A DNA stretch of 64,000 nucleotides from Kingdonia uniflora (Eukaryota > Streptophyta > Magnoliopsida > Ranunculales > Circaeasteraceae): the NCBI GenBank assembly GCA_014058105.1, contig JACGCM010001242.1, positions 310,001 to 374,000 on the forward strand, given 5' to 3'. Under the pieces are notes generated by a model that saw only the letters and a program-made list of their open reading frames with translations, had not been told where the DNA came from and did not search any database. This document shows, in pieces, positions 1 to 10,180 of this stretch. Both the position numbers and the translations under genes were made by a program. Numbering within the stretch: position 1 is the stretch's first letter; every line of letters begins with the position of its first letter.

Positions 1-500
1 TCTTGGAGCGTTGCCTGTATGGGAAGGTTCTGGTTGGTGTGACAATCTGTTTGGGTCGTGAGCTGTCCGTCATTGCACATTGGTATTACCAGTGAGTTTC
101 CAAGTCGATTTGCTTGATTTATATTGATACATAGTTATTTGTTAGTTTTAGCGAAGTTTCTCGCTTAGTACTTTATGACCGGTAGGGGTATTATAAAATG
201 GCAGGGAAACCAGTGATGTTGTGGTTGTATCGCATTATGAGATTGTAAGAGTGGCTCAACTATGATGTCGAGATGAATCATTTACTACACATCGTGGAAT
301 CACAGTTAGGGTGGCGGCCGCATAAGGCCAGGTGAGGGCATCGGAGTATTAGATCCCTGAGGTGCCCTAGTTTGCTATATGGCCATTATGCCCTTCGTAC
401 TTTAGGTTGTGTCTGACATTTGTACGTAGATCATGTAGGGACGTCCGGGCACCAAGCACGAGTCTGTGTACCCTGAAGTTTAGGAAGAACGAGGCGAGGG
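1..500. other. no recognisable gene; probable 3' region of Tat-a
   Basis: I see no long open frame, repeat or family motif here. By position it lies between the antisense ORFs of Tat-a and the missing 3' LTR, so it is most likely untranslated 3' region of that element and upstream region of the antisense unit. Confidence 0.4.
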
Positions 501-812
501 ATGGTATCTTTGGGTGAGAAGTCGTTGATGGAGGGGTCTGCTACCATACCGCCTTGCGCTGGTACCTCGGTTCCTCAAGATTTAAATGATGTGGTGCGTG
601 TGGATTTTATGGTACGTGGGAGAGTGTTTGGGGATATGGTTCACGAGGCAATTATCAGTGGTCGGGTAAGGGTTATCTCTGAAAGCTTCTGGACTTTCCC
701 CAATGAGTGGAGTTTTCCTGGCTCGTTAGCCGAGTACGAGTGGGTGGGGATAATGATAAAGTACCTAAATGAAGTCAATGAGCAAGCAAGGGCCTGTGGA
801 AGTAATGAGTAG
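501..812 (+). CDS. small hypothetical ORF (103 aa) upstream of the antisense ORF of Tat-a
   Basis: A 103-codon open frame starts at an ATG and stops at TAG. I do not recognise it. The product has a motif VRGRVFGDMV near residue 38, followed by alternating charged and hydrophobic residues, and no signal peptide or membrane span. It is antisense to pol and lies before the coiled-coil ORF. A similarly sized ORF occupies the same relative place in Tat-c (42014-42319) and Tat-d (57559-57786). All three carry an R-x-FG or RYFG motif, which is why I keep it rather than treat it as chance. It could still be non-coding. Confidence 0.35.
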   Translation: MVSLGEKSLMEGSATIPPCAGTSVPQDLNDVVRVDFMVRGRVFGDMVHEAIISGRVRVISESFWTFPNEWSFPGSLAEYEWVGIMIKYLNEVNEQARACGSNE

Positions 813-1700
813 ATATGGTTAGACTACCAGACATTGGCACCCAATCAATGTATCATCTACTAAAGGTAGTTTAATATGGGCTTGAGGTTCCCTTTAGATG
901 ATCTAACGAAGAAATGCTTGAATTTGTTTGGCCGGGTACTAGGGCAGATGAATGGTAACTTTTACCGAGTGATGACGGGGTTCTGACTGATCAATCAATC
1001 AGTGCCGCCTCTTTAGAGCGTTGCTTATTCCAATATTCTAGTTACTTATAAGATGGGGCGTTGTCCTCGTTAGTGGGATGTGGTCCCCGAGGTTACGGGG
1101 AACGAGGTGGAGGAGGTCGGTGTATTGGACGAGCCTGCGCCACCGCGTGTTATCCGTTCACGCCCTTGGGAGGGTCGTGAGGGATGACAGGCCCAAACCA
1201 CGACCAAAATGAGAAAAGTGGCGGCCAAGGCAGCCCCAGTCAGTGAGGGAGAGGCCGAACCAAGGTGTTAGAAGATCATGTGCACCTGTGCTCCTGGGTG
1301 GAGGCACTGGTACTGTATAGCTCAAAAGTCCAGTGGGCCCAAGATTTTTAAGTTTCCTATGAGTAGTAACTATTGGTGTTGTCATCCAATCTTGGAGAAC
1401 GGTGCCTTTGATTACGTTGATAGGCTCAATTGCCATTTACGTCATAATGTTCTTAACACCAAGTGTACGTTGCTTATCGCATTATTATTATAGTCAATGC
1501 ATTTATCACGTATGTTGTTCATTCTATCTAAATATTTGCTCGTTGTCGTGTAGGTGGGCCACTCTCCAAAGTGACGTATAAGAATTTTCATTTGCGTTTG
1601 CTCAGTCACATGAATAAGGATTGTTAGGTATTGACGAATATCTTGGATGGTACCTTCGTATCGAACCAGTACAGGTCACCGTAAAAGTATAGCGAGCCGC
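813..1700. other. stop-rich interval inside the antisense unit of Tat-a
   Basis: Only short open frames occur on both strands and none shows a family motif. The interval lies between two plus-strand coding-like stretches, so it may hold introns and eroded exons of the antisense ORF. The short frames at 1158-1493 on either strand do not continue each other and are not called as genes. Confidence 0.4.
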
Positions 1701-1711
1701 ATTTACATGCC

Positions 1712-2866
1712 ATGAGTGGTACTTATTATGTACAGAGTGTTCACAGTTACAAATCCGTGGAGAGTATTAGAATGAAGCCTCAGTTTCTGGCTACTAGGGG
1801 GAGGGATGCGTCTGGCTCGATGCAAGCTGCGCCCCTTATGGTTGAACTGAGCCCCGGTCTTAGGGGTGTCGGTAGTCATACGGAGAAGGATGCCCCAACA
1901 ACAAAGCGGCATAAAACTATGACTACAAGTTTTATTGATGAGGACCTAGATGCTCTTCAGGGCAGGGAAAAGTAATTACTTTCCCAGTCGTTCGTGGAGG
2001 AAGGGACCCGCTCGATGGGCAGTGGGAAACTGTTCTCTGGTGGCTTGCCAGAGGGGGAGGTGAAAAGCACCCCTTATATGGATAAAGAGAAAGCTCGTCT
2101 GGCTATAATGCTTGAGGATCCTTGTGTGCGTCGCATAGCGGTCGTAGTAGCTGTTCGGGTAAGTAACTATCTAGTATGTATGCTTATGGTCTTATTTGGC
2201 TTTGTCTAACGGATTACTTTTGTAGCGTACAGTGCACCCTCACCCTCGAGGCCATATTGCTTTGTGGCAAGAATCTTACCGTCTGTAATGCAGAGTTAGA
2301 GTTGCGGCTCGAGGAAATATAGGCTCAGCAGAGGGGGCTCATGCAAGAGGCCGTACACCGTGAACTAGCTGACCATGTGGCAAATATGACTGAGGTGCTT
2401 GAAGAATGATGGGAAGCTTAAGCTCGAGGGAGATTTAGAGGTGACCCGTAAGCGTTTATAGGCGCTGACACTGGAGAAGGAGGCGGGCGAGCAGGCACTT
2501 CGTGAATAGCTCGTAGGGAAGAAATAAGTATCGTATGAGCTGCAGGGTCGTGTGGTGGAGCTCGTGGCGGGCAAGGCGCATTTGGTGGAGGAATATCGCC
2601 TCTTCACCGAATGGCAGGTTGCCATGTTGGCACCGCCATTGCTCAATCTGCATCATTATTAGGATGTTCCCGAGCTGTACCACCTGGGCTATTTTGCCCG
2701 ATAAGGTCCTGTGCCCCTTGGAAATTAAATGGACATCACCCCCGTGGAGGAGGCACAGCTGGATGAGGAGGATGTAGCGGCCACGGGAGCATCCTCTCGA
2801 CCGTAAGTAGATTTGTAATATTGTGTGGTAAGGCCCGTGGTGGCGAGGAGTAAAGAAATATGTCAT
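1712..2866 (+). pseudogene. antisense ORF (aORF) of Tat-a, eroded, coiled-coil C-terminus, one visible intron
   Basis: On the plus strand, opposite to pol, an open stretch of 87 codons (1712-1975) continues into a second (1994 onward) that ends at a clean 5' splice site. An intron of 67 bp (2159-2225) starts GTAAGT and ends TTTTGTAG. Downstream, from about 2235 to 2805, the translation is rich in Glu, Leu, Ala and Arg with heptad spacing (for example LRLEEI and VVELVAGKAHLVEEY), broken by stops and at least one frameshift near 2405. This is a coiled-coil signature. The same layout, a spliced antisense coiled-coil ORF next to a tandem array and integrase, recurs in Tat-b and Tat-c. Antisense ORFs of unknown function are known in Tat elements. 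The protein is not functional here because of the stops. Confidence 0.55.
2159..2225 (+). other. predicted spliceosomal intron in the Tat-a antisense ORF
   Basis: The interval begins with GTAAGT after ...CTGTTCGG and ends with TTTTGTAG. It is T-rich near the 3' end, 67 bp long (near the minimum for plants), and separates two coding-like blocks on the plus strand. It would not be spliced from the element's own genomic RNA, which is transcribed from the other strand. Confidence 0.5.
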
Positions 2867-3159
2867 AAATTTGTGGTATGGATGGGGCCCTTCGTGGTCA
2901 TGTACTGTGTAAGATAATAATTTTACTTTTTTGCGAAACTAAGTAGGCGTGTAGTTCCTATAAACCATTTTGGATGCATTGCGTATACTTGTTTGCCTGT
3001 CGTACGGGTACTGTGGTCGCTTATAGGATCGGCATCTCAGACTTAGTTAGATACACTCCCCTCGAAAGGGTGGATTAGTTATCGGTGGACTAGGGATAGT
3101 GGTCGCGGAGGCTGCCCATCCCTGGATGTATGGGGGACTAGTTTTGATGTAGCTGAAGC

Positions 3160-3716
3160 GCCATGGGAGTCATAAATGCTAAGTGGGAGTTCCAAAAAAT
3201 GGTGACATTGTGTAGGGCTACACTGGAAGAAGTGGAGCAGTTTTTAAGAGGCGTAATAATTAGGTAAGGGGTTGTTGGTTTTACCATAAAAATTAATTAG
3301 ACACCTTCACTTGGGGACTATAAGAGGGGCTAGAAGTATTTAAAATGTAACCACTATTTGGAGCTTCACTCTGAATACCAGGCTTTCTCATAAGAAGATA
3401 CAGACCCTATCGCAAATGCATTTCGAAGAATGGGTGGCCACGTGGGTAGAGTTCTATACCGAGATGTATTTTGGTCACCGGGGGCTGGCGGGAAATCCAG
3501 TGGAGCGGACGTACGTCGACCCTTCTGCTTTGCCAGAGGGGGAGAGGAAAATAGAGTAAAAGTATTGGTTCCGGTATCTCATTTTGCGTGATCAAGTGAA
3601 GACTTGGTCCGGCCGTGAAGTAGTCCTGAGGGTAATGACCATTGGGGATGTGAAGGATGCCAGCTGTAAAGGACCAGGCTATGGGATTTCGGAGAGGCCA
3701 TGCCCTTATTGTATGT
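3160..3716 (+). pseudogene. plus-strand coding-like stretch, possible distal part of the Tat-a aORF
   Basis: Two open blocks lie here. One (from about 3163) reads MGVINAKWEF and includes LEEVEQFLRGV. The other (3393-3716) reads through motifs such as HFEEWVATWVEFYTEMYFG and LPEGERK with a single internal stop. The amino-acid composition looks coding, but I recognise no family. It lies between the coiled-coil block and the tandem arrays, so it may be the end of the antisense gene, or an unrelated insertion. Confidence 0.3.
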
Positions 3717-3849
3717 AATTTATCACTAGCAGTGTCATATTTTGCATGTTTCTCATTTGTAATTGTTAGTGTAGAAATGGAAGAGAAATTTGTGATTATG
3801 TGTAATTATATGTAGTAATCCTCATAGGAGTAAGATGTGTTATCATTTG

Positions 3850-4372
3850 TGCGGTCCTATAGAGACAGTTAGGCACGAGGTGCCCAATAACTTTTTTTAG
3901 TTGTCTTCGTAGAACTATGTGTGCATTGTCGTCTTAATAACCTTATAGGGTCAGTTAGGCGCGAAGTGCCCAATAACTTTTTAGTAGTCCTCGTAGGATT
4001 ATGTACGCTTTGTCGTCTTAACAACCTTAGATAGTCAGTTAGGCACGAGGTGCCCAACAACATTTTTATTAGTCCTCGTAGGACTATGTACGCTTTGTTG
4101 TCTTAACGACCTTAGAGAGGCAGTTAGGCACGAAGTACCCAACAACTTTTTTTTAGTAGTCCTTGTAGGACTATCTATTCTTTGCCGTCTTAGCGACCTT
4201 AGAGAGTTAGTTAGGTTCAAAGTATCCAACAAATTTATTAGTAGTCCTCATAGAACTATACATTCTTTGTCGTCGTAACGACTTTAGAGAGGCTGTTAGG
4301 TACGAAGTGCCCAACAACTTTATTAGTAGTCCTCATAGAACTATGTACGCTTTCGCTTCTTAACAACCATAA
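3850..4372. repeat. tandem array TR1, about 6 copies of an 85-bp unit
   Basis: The anchor CAGTTAGGC, or a one- or two-base variant, recurs at 3866, 3952, 4036, 4121, 4208 and 4293, a spacing of 84-87 bp. Each unit also contains CGAAGTGCCCAA, AGTAGTCCTCGTAGGA and GTCTTAACGACC. Copies differ by scattered substitutions. The array lies between integrase and the antisense ORF of Tat-a and abuts a second, unrelated array. Confidence 0.92.
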
Positions 4373-4930
4373 TCATTGCGAGGACGTCCAACTTCAAAGA
4401 CGTCCCCTGTATGGTGAGTGTGCTCTTACTTTAAAAAGTGACTCTCATTTTTGCGAGGACATCCTACTTCAAGGACGTCCCTAGTATGGCAAGTGCACAT
4501 TTACTTCAAAAAGTGACTCTCGTAGTTATGAGGATATCCTGATGCAAGGATGTCCCTAGTATGGTGAGTGCTCTTTTACTTTAAAAGTGACTCTCGTCTT
4601 TGCGAGGACGCCCTACTTCAAGGATGCCCCCAGTATGGTGAGTGCGCGTTTACTTTAAAAAATATTCTCACAGTTGTGAGGACGTCCCCAGGATGGTGAG
4701 TGCGCGTTTACTTCAAAAAGTGACTCTCATATTTGCGAGGACGTCCTACTTTAAGGATACCCCCAGTATGGTGAGTACACTTTTACATCAAAAAGTGACT
4801 TTTGTCTTTGCGAGGACTTCCTACTTCAAGAACTCCCCCAGTATGGTGAGTACTCTTTTACTTCAAAGAGCGACTCTTGTCTTTGCGAGGACGTCCTACT
4901 TTAAGGATGCCCCGAGTATGGTGAGAAGAG
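4373..4930. repeat. tandem array TR2, about 7 copies of a 75-bp unit
   Basis: The anchor TTGCGAGGACGTCC, or a near variant, recurs at 4378, 4453, 4528, 4602, 4676, 4735, 4810 and 4885. The spacing is 74-75 bp, apart from one 59-bp unit with an internal deletion. Units include AGTATGGTGAGTGCGC and TTCAAAAAGTGACTCTC. The unit is different from TR1, although the two arrays touch at about 4373. Confidence 0.92.
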
Positions 4931-4966
4931 TGTAGAGCTAAAATTGAAAACATATATTTTGGTGAG

Positions 4967-6135
4967 CTATATACACGTATCTTGTTGACACTGATTCCAT
5001 TTGCGAAGGTTCATTATGTTCTTGAGGGATTTGAGCTCCTCTTTGTCACTATTTAGTAGGTAGTAGGCATTGCAATTGACCATGCGGGAGATGAGGTATG
5101 GGCCTTCCCAATTAGGCTGGAGTTTACCCTTGTTATGATTATTAGTTGTAGGGATGACTTTCTTCATGACGCAGTCCCCTTCGCAGAACGGCCAAGGGAT
5201 CACCCATTTGTTATAGTTTCTCTTTAGTGTCACCTGATACCTAAGCATGCGGGAGGATGCTTCCTCTCTAGTTTTGTCTATCAGGTCGAGGTTCTTGGTG
5301 AGGAGTCGGTCGTTGATCTCACTACCAACAATCAAAGATTTCGCAGTATTGGCAATGACCTCGGTAGGGAGTACTGCATCGGATCTATAAGTGAGGATAA
5401 ATTGGGTGAAGCCCGTAATTTTACGTGGCATCGTGCGGTATGATCACAAGACGTGGGGCATTTCATCGACCGATTGGCCTTTGGCCACGTCCAGGCATTT
5501 ACTAATTATGTCGATTATTATTTTGTTTGTGGCCTCAGCCTGTCCATTTTCCTGGGGGTATCTGGGGCTGGAGGGCAGGATTTTGATGTGGTAAGGGTGA
5601 ACATATTCTGTGACCTTTCTATCCACAAATTATGTACCATTATCGGACATCAGAAATGCGGGGATGCCAAACTGTGTGATGATATGCTTCTATAAGAAGG
5701 TGATTACCTCTTCCTCCCTAATACGAGCGAGGGGTATTGCTTCGACCCATTTGGTGAAGTAGTTCGTCACTACCAGTAACTATTGACGCCTCTAACTCGA
5801 CATGGGGAGTACCCCGACAATGTCTAATCCCCATTTTGCGAATGGCCAAGGGCTAAAGACTCTATGGTGGCCGATAGAAGGGGCGTGGATAAGGTACCCA
5901 TGGAACTAACATTTGTCATACTTTTACGCATACGTTTTGAAGTCTTGTCGCATTGTGGGCCAGTACAATCCCTGTGTTCGAGCTCGATCAGCCATGAATT
6001 GACTTGCTGTGTGTGCCTTGCAGATGCCTTCATGGATTTTAGCGATGACCCTTTTTACCCTTTCCCCAGTGATACAGGTGAGGTACAGAGCGTACAGGCT
6101 CATCCAGTAGAGTTTGTTGCTAATGACTGTTTATT
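4967..6135 (-). pseudogene. integrase of Tat-a (zinc-binding and DDE core, C-terminal domain)
   Basis: Integrase joins the element's cDNA to host DNA. From 6135 downward the minus strand shows the HHCC zinc region (HEGICKAH, YWPTM, then KYDKC), with one Cys position broken by a stop. The catalytic core follows with WGLDIVG (first Asp), LMSDNGT (second Asp) and YPQENGQAEATNK (Glu), so all three catalytic residues remain. The C-terminal 154 codons (5431-4967) form an uninterrupted block with GKLQPNWEGPYLI, the GPY/F-type motif. All pieces share one frame, interrupted by about nine stops. RNase H lies upstream and tandem array TR2 begins about 40 bp downstream. It is a pseudogene although its active site looks complete. 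Confidence 0.85.
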
Positions 6136-6139
6136 TTCT

Positions 6140-6740
6140 TTCGTTGTTACGGAGGCTCTCGGCGGCCGACCGGTCTGCGGGGAGGATATGGTGTACCCCG
6201 AGGATGTCATGAAGCGTTTGGCGCCAATCAGTGTCTGCGGGGGCGACTGAGCTATCGGTTTGAATGGCCGTTATCGTATGCTCAAGCAGGCTAGGCATAT
6301 CATGGATATCTACCTGAATAACCAAGAGTTAATCGCCAATAATTCCAGCTAAGTACGGGAGGGTATCAGAGTGCCTATTCTCACAGCAGTAAATATGCTC
6401 GAGGTTGACCTTTCTGAATTTGCTCAGTCACTGTTTCAAGATTTCCATATAGTCAGACATTTTGTCGTTGGCCTAGAATGTCCTGTTATGTTGGTTATTA
6501 TCTAGCTGCGAGTCGGTAAAGATGGAAATTTCTCCTACACCCAGGGCCAACGCTGAATCTACCCCGCATAAAAATGCCTCGTATTCTGCTTTGTTGTTAC
6601 TGAGGGGGAAGTTAACCCGTATAGCTTTCTTAATTTTTTTATCGGTAGGAGTAACCAGCACTATCCTCAAACCCGAGCCACCCACGTTAACAGACCCATC
6701 CGTGTATAGCTGCCACCCCTTAGTATAGGTTAGCTCATCG
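6140..6740 (-). pseudogene. second (archaeal-type) RNase H domain of Tat-a plus linker to integrase
   Basis: The minus strand shows YTDGS (about 6700), then GGSGLRIVLVTP, NKAEYEAFLCGV and IFTDSQL, the Asp, Glu and Asp positions of an RNase H active site. Tat elements are known to carry this extra RNase H next to integrase, in addition to the one joined to RT. The block is in the same frame as integrase. A stop follows the motif ...QHNRTF. The linker (6325-6131) is open and unremarkable. Confidence 0.75.
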
Positions 6741-6879
6741 TCATTCTGATGGGAGTCATGGTCATCCTTCTCCTTGTTGTGCCAGTTGTCATCATCAATG
6801 GGGAGGTCAGTTAGGAGGTCGGCGACTACCTATCCTTTGACAGCGACCCTCGGCTTGAAGCATATGTCAAATTATCCTA

Positions 6880-8260
6880 GAGTGATTGCCCATTTCGCGA
6901 TGCGGCGAGTTTTATCTTTCTTGGCGGATATCTCTCGTAATGGTTGGGTGGTGATGACCTTGATTCTATGGGCTTGGAAGTACGGTCGTAACTTCTGTGA
7001 GGCGTATGCCAGGGCGATGGCCTATTTTTTAACTGTGGAGTATCACATTTTCGCTCCTAGGAGGGTTTTATTGATGAAGTAGACCAGTTTTTCAGTTCGG
7101 TTATCCGTTCAGATGAGGACTGTGCTGATAGATTCATCTCTATTCCTGTGATATAAGGCCAGCAACTCATGTTCTTTTGGTGCACTGAGGATAGGTGGCG
7201 TGGCTAAGTATCACAACATATCCTGGAAGGCTACCTCGCATTCGTCGTTCAATTGGCACTTTTTTTTCTCACAGATACATTGGAATAATGGATGGCATTT
7301 GAAGGGGGCTTTGTTGATAAAGTGACCGAGCGCAACAATTTTTTCCATGAGGGCTTGAACTTACTTTAGTGTCTGTAGTGATGGCATATAGGCGAGGGCA
7401 CGGATCTGATCAGGGTTGGCCTTAATTCCTTGTTGAGTGTCTAAGTGTGACGAACTTCCCCGAGGAGACTCCAAAGCAGCATTTCTCAGGTTTCAGTCGT
7501 ATCTTATAGGATCGTAGCTTTGTAAAGATGGTCTTGAGGTCGGTGAAATGGTCGCTGCTCATCCTACTCTTTACGAGCATGTCGTCAATGTAGACTTTAG
7601 CTATTTTCCCCAATTATTCTTCAAAGGTGGCGGTGACAAGGCGCTAGTAGGTAGATCCCGCGTTCTTCACGCTGAAAGGCATGACGGTATAACAGTACAG
7701 GTTCTGCTCAATGGTCAAGGAAGTGTACTCTAGTCCTTGACTACCAATGGTATTTGGTTGTACCTGGAATAACCATCCATGATGGACAACCGTTCGTGTC
7801 TGGCCGTGGAATCATCCAGTCTGGTGATGAGGGGAATGGGGATGCCATCTTTTGGGCAATGTCTATTGAGGTCGATAAAATCAATACAGACTCGTGTTTT
7901 CCCATTCTTCTTGGGGACGGCTGCCATATTGGCTTCCTAGCATGGGCAGTCCACGGATCTGATAAACCCTGCATACAATAACTTTTGAATCTCTTCGTTT
8001 ATGGCCCCTCGTAACCTTGGGGCTGTTCAGTACAGTTTTTGTTTGACGAGGGTAGCTTTGTCGTTAACGTGTAAATGACTACAGGCCACTTTGGGGTTTA
8101 TACCCGGTATTTCATCTAATGACCATACGAAGATGTCTTTATACTGCTCGAGGAAGGTGATAAGGTTCAAGCACTCGTCACCTGTCAACAAGGAACTAAT
8201 ATACATTGTTCTCGTGGGGCCGTCGAGCTTAATCTTATCGACCGGCTCCACGAGAAGCAG
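6880..8260 (-). pseudogene. reverse transcriptase and adjoining RNase H of Tat-a
   Basis: RT copies the element RNA into DNA. On the minus strand 8251-8027 is the protease-RT linker (DIFVWSLDEIPGI). Then come AAVPKKNGKTRVCIDF and LNRHCPKD (7927-7830), SIMDGYSRYNQIPL, and finally KVYIDDMLVKSR (about 7600), so the YxDD active site is intact. The block 7613-7422 is in a different frame from the rest, which shows at least one frameshift between 7730 and 7613. The RT-linked RNase H region (about 7200-6880) is weak and stop-rich. A gene this broken cannot make a full polyprotein. Confidence 0.8.
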
Positions 8261-8439
8261 TTTCTAGTCTCTACTGAACGTGCTTATAACTGCATCATTC
8301 TGATCAGGGGGTGGTGCATCTATTTTTATTATCATATTTGGGTAGTGAGGAACGAGGGATGAGTCTACCGCCATGGGCTAATTCCCTATTCATTGCTAGT
8401 CAGCAATGGCAATAGTCTTCCTCTTTTTCTTGGAATTCT

Positions 8440-9073
8440 CATGGTTGATTAAGTTTTGGAGAGAGTTGGCATAGCAAATACGGGTTGTGACCTGGCAGCA
8501 TCGTATTTGGTATAGACCAAATTTTGTTGGGAAGCGTATTACCTAGTGATAGGAAGACGGGTCTGCCTTCATGGAGTGGATCCAATCGCGTCCCAGGATC
8601 CCATTATAATAGATTGTGGGGATGTTGATGACTCTGAACGTGGTGGGTACCATGACTGGTCCGGCCTATACCTAAGTGATGAGCTCCCCCATAGTCCATT
8701 CAATAGACCTGTTAAAGCCTAAAATCTCTATTTTGGATGGTGTCAGGCAATCTTGCAGTGGTGTAATGAGGCGGGGAATGATCGGGGGTACTGGCGGTCC
8801 TTGTGGGCGCAAGTACGGGTTGTGAACTGGCATTGGTTGATGTTCGTGAACCGGGCCGTAAACTGGTGGAAACATGCCATCACCAAGTGCTGCTTTGTGT
8901 AGCATAGACTCACTGACCGAAGCAGAAACCACCGAGCTGGCTGGCAGTAGTTGAGGTCCAACGATAAGGGTACCGCGTAGTTTATCGTTGGCTAGTTGGA
9001 GTTGGCAGATTTGGTCCTCCTTAGTGAACATCTGCTCTTGTAAGTGTAGTAAGGCGGCTCGCATCTCGGCCAT
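8440..9073 (-). pseudogene. gag N-terminus fused to the C-terminal half of protease (Tat-a), by deletion
   Basis: An open frame of 133 codons starts with ATG at 9073 (MAEMRAALLHLQEQ) and contains a short coiled coil and a Pro-rich segment, like the start of a Tat gag. At about 8745 it passes without a break into ILGFNRSIEWTMGELIT, which belongs after the active site in Tat proteases, and then into a stretch where an ILGRDW-like motif would be expected. The central gag domain, the zinc knuckle and the protease DTG motif are missing. About 1 kb or more of coding sequence has been lost in frame or nearly so. Confidence 0.6.
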
Positions 9074-9130
9074 AGCCTGCTCTTAGGATTAGTTTTGGGT
9101 AGAGACCACCATCTTCGCTCGGTAGAGGTT

Positions 9131-9155
9131 GAAGGTGGGAACGCAGATGGCGCCA
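9131..9155 (-). other. primer-binding site of Tat-a
   Basis: Reading minus from 9155 the sequence is TGGCGCCATCTGCGTTCCCA, close to the TGGCGCCGTCTGTGGGAA type seen at other Tat elements. It lies 10 bp inside the LTR edge and about 58 bp upstream of the gag ATG. Confidence 0.7.
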
Positions 9156-9165
9156 ATTATAGTCC

Positions 9166-9631
9166 TGTAATTCCTCTTAGGGACAATAATAACTGTATAT
9201 TTGTTTTGGGCTTGATACTTTCCGCTGAAGGAAGGCACCACTCGGCTCTCTCCAGGTTTCTCTCCATCTTGTTAACATAGCTAGTTGTCTCTAGAAGAGG
9301 AAGAGGTCTCAACAGAAGAAGCAGAAGATCCTCTTAGGTTACCTCTACATCTCTACTTATAGGGATGGTTTAACCTAAGAGTTCCTCTGCTCACGTACTT
9401 TGCGCAATTCATATGATGTCCCTTCAGGGTCGTAGACTTCTGCATTTTTCACGTGGGCAGATGGGCTAATGGATGGCCTGTCATTGCTTGTACTTATTTC
9501 GATTCTATGGTCATTTAGCCGAGTCCCAGTCCAAGACCTTCATGTCATTAGTAGGGAGGTTGCGAGATGGCCTGACCGAAGAGTACTTCATCAGCCTTCG
9601 GCCTTGTGGTTAGTTGGAGAGTGCACCCTCA
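9166..9631 (-). repeat. 5' LTR of Tat-a (boundaries approximate)
   Basis: In plus view it starts TGTAATTCC next to the PBS and probably ends GCACCCTCA at 9631, giving TG...CA ends. It contains a TATA box on the minus strand. The outer edge was set by the TG/CA rule and by the start of Athila-1 coding sequence just beyond. No second copy is in the window, so the edge is uncertain. Confidence 0.55.
9356..9361 (-). promoter_or_regulatory. TATA box in Tat-a 5' LTR
   Basis: Minus-strand CCCTATAAGTAG lies inside the LTR about 190 bp from the PBS side, the usual place for the element promoter. Confidence 0.45.
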
Positions 9632-9654
9632 CCCATATTAGCTCTATAATCTTA

Positions 9655-10180
9655 AACAAAATACCTTAAAAATGCAAAGATCTAGGAATGCTAACTATTT
9701 TGTGTCACATATGAACAAATTGGATAAAGAAAGCCTTACTTGATTTAGGCATTAATGTCAACTTAATTTCTTACTCAGAATTTGGGCAACTAGGCCAAGA
9801 AGGACTCAAGGCCACCAACAGAACCTTATAACTAGCTGATAGGTCTATTCGAGTTCCTAAAGGTATGGTGATAGACATACTCATCGAAGTCGATAACTTA
9901 TTTTATCCTGTGGACTTTGTGGTCCTTGACACAAATCCCGCAAAATGTCCTCAAGATGAGATACCGTTGATCCTTGGACGACCCTTCTTGGCCACCGCTA
10001 ATGCATTGATCAACTGCCATAGTGGAGCTATGAAGTTGACTTATGGTAATAAGACTATTGATTTAAATATCTTCAATACAAATCATACTTCGTTTGATGA
10101 TGAACTCGATGAATGCAACATGCTTAGTACTATTGAAAATAATACATTTTGCAGTTCATATCCTGGGGATCTATTATAAG
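9655..10180 (+). pseudogene. aspartic protease region of Athila-1
   Basis: The frame reads KALLDLGINVNLISYSEFG, where the active-site triplet DLG is preserved, then LADRSIRVPKGMVIDILIEV (9830-9890), YPVDFVVLDT and IPLILGRPFLATANALINC. This is the order of an Athila retropepsin, which cleaves Gag-Pol. From the ATG at 9865 the frame is open for 104 codons to a stop at 10177. Stops and a tRNA-like loss of Gln codons break the N-terminal part. The reading continues after the stop as the protease-RT linker. Confidence 0.8.

Larger units (their letters stand above)
1..9631 (-). mobile_element. Tat-lineage Ty3/Gypsy retrotransposon, Tat-a (3' end outside window)
   Basis: Read on the minus strand this shows the order 5' LTR, PBS, gag, protease, RT, RNase H, second RNase H, integrase, tandem arrays, antisense ORF. 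An integrase at the end of pol is the Ty3/Gypsy order. A second RNase H domain and an antisense ORF between integrase and the 3' LTR are known marks of the Tat lineage. Most polyprotein pieces from 9073 down to 4967 fall in one minus-strand frame and are broken mainly by stop codons, with a shift near 7420-7730. The 3' LTR is not in the window. The 5' LTR abuts an Athila protease region at about 9632, so Tat-a probably inserted into Athila-1. The target duplication cannot be checked because the other flank is missing. Confidence 0.85.

Noticed and set aside
2535..2777. Plus-strand Trp/Arg-rich frame of 80 codons
   Set aside because: It overlaps the coiled-coil frame of the Tat-a aORF in another phase and has an implausible composition.
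3866..4930. Possible CRISPR array
   Set aside because: The whole unit repeats, with no unique spacers, in a plant genome next to an integrase. It is a tandem array.
3869..4935. Small ORFs with repeated peptide words in TR1 and TR2
   Set aside because: They are translations of the tandem units and are broken at each deletion.
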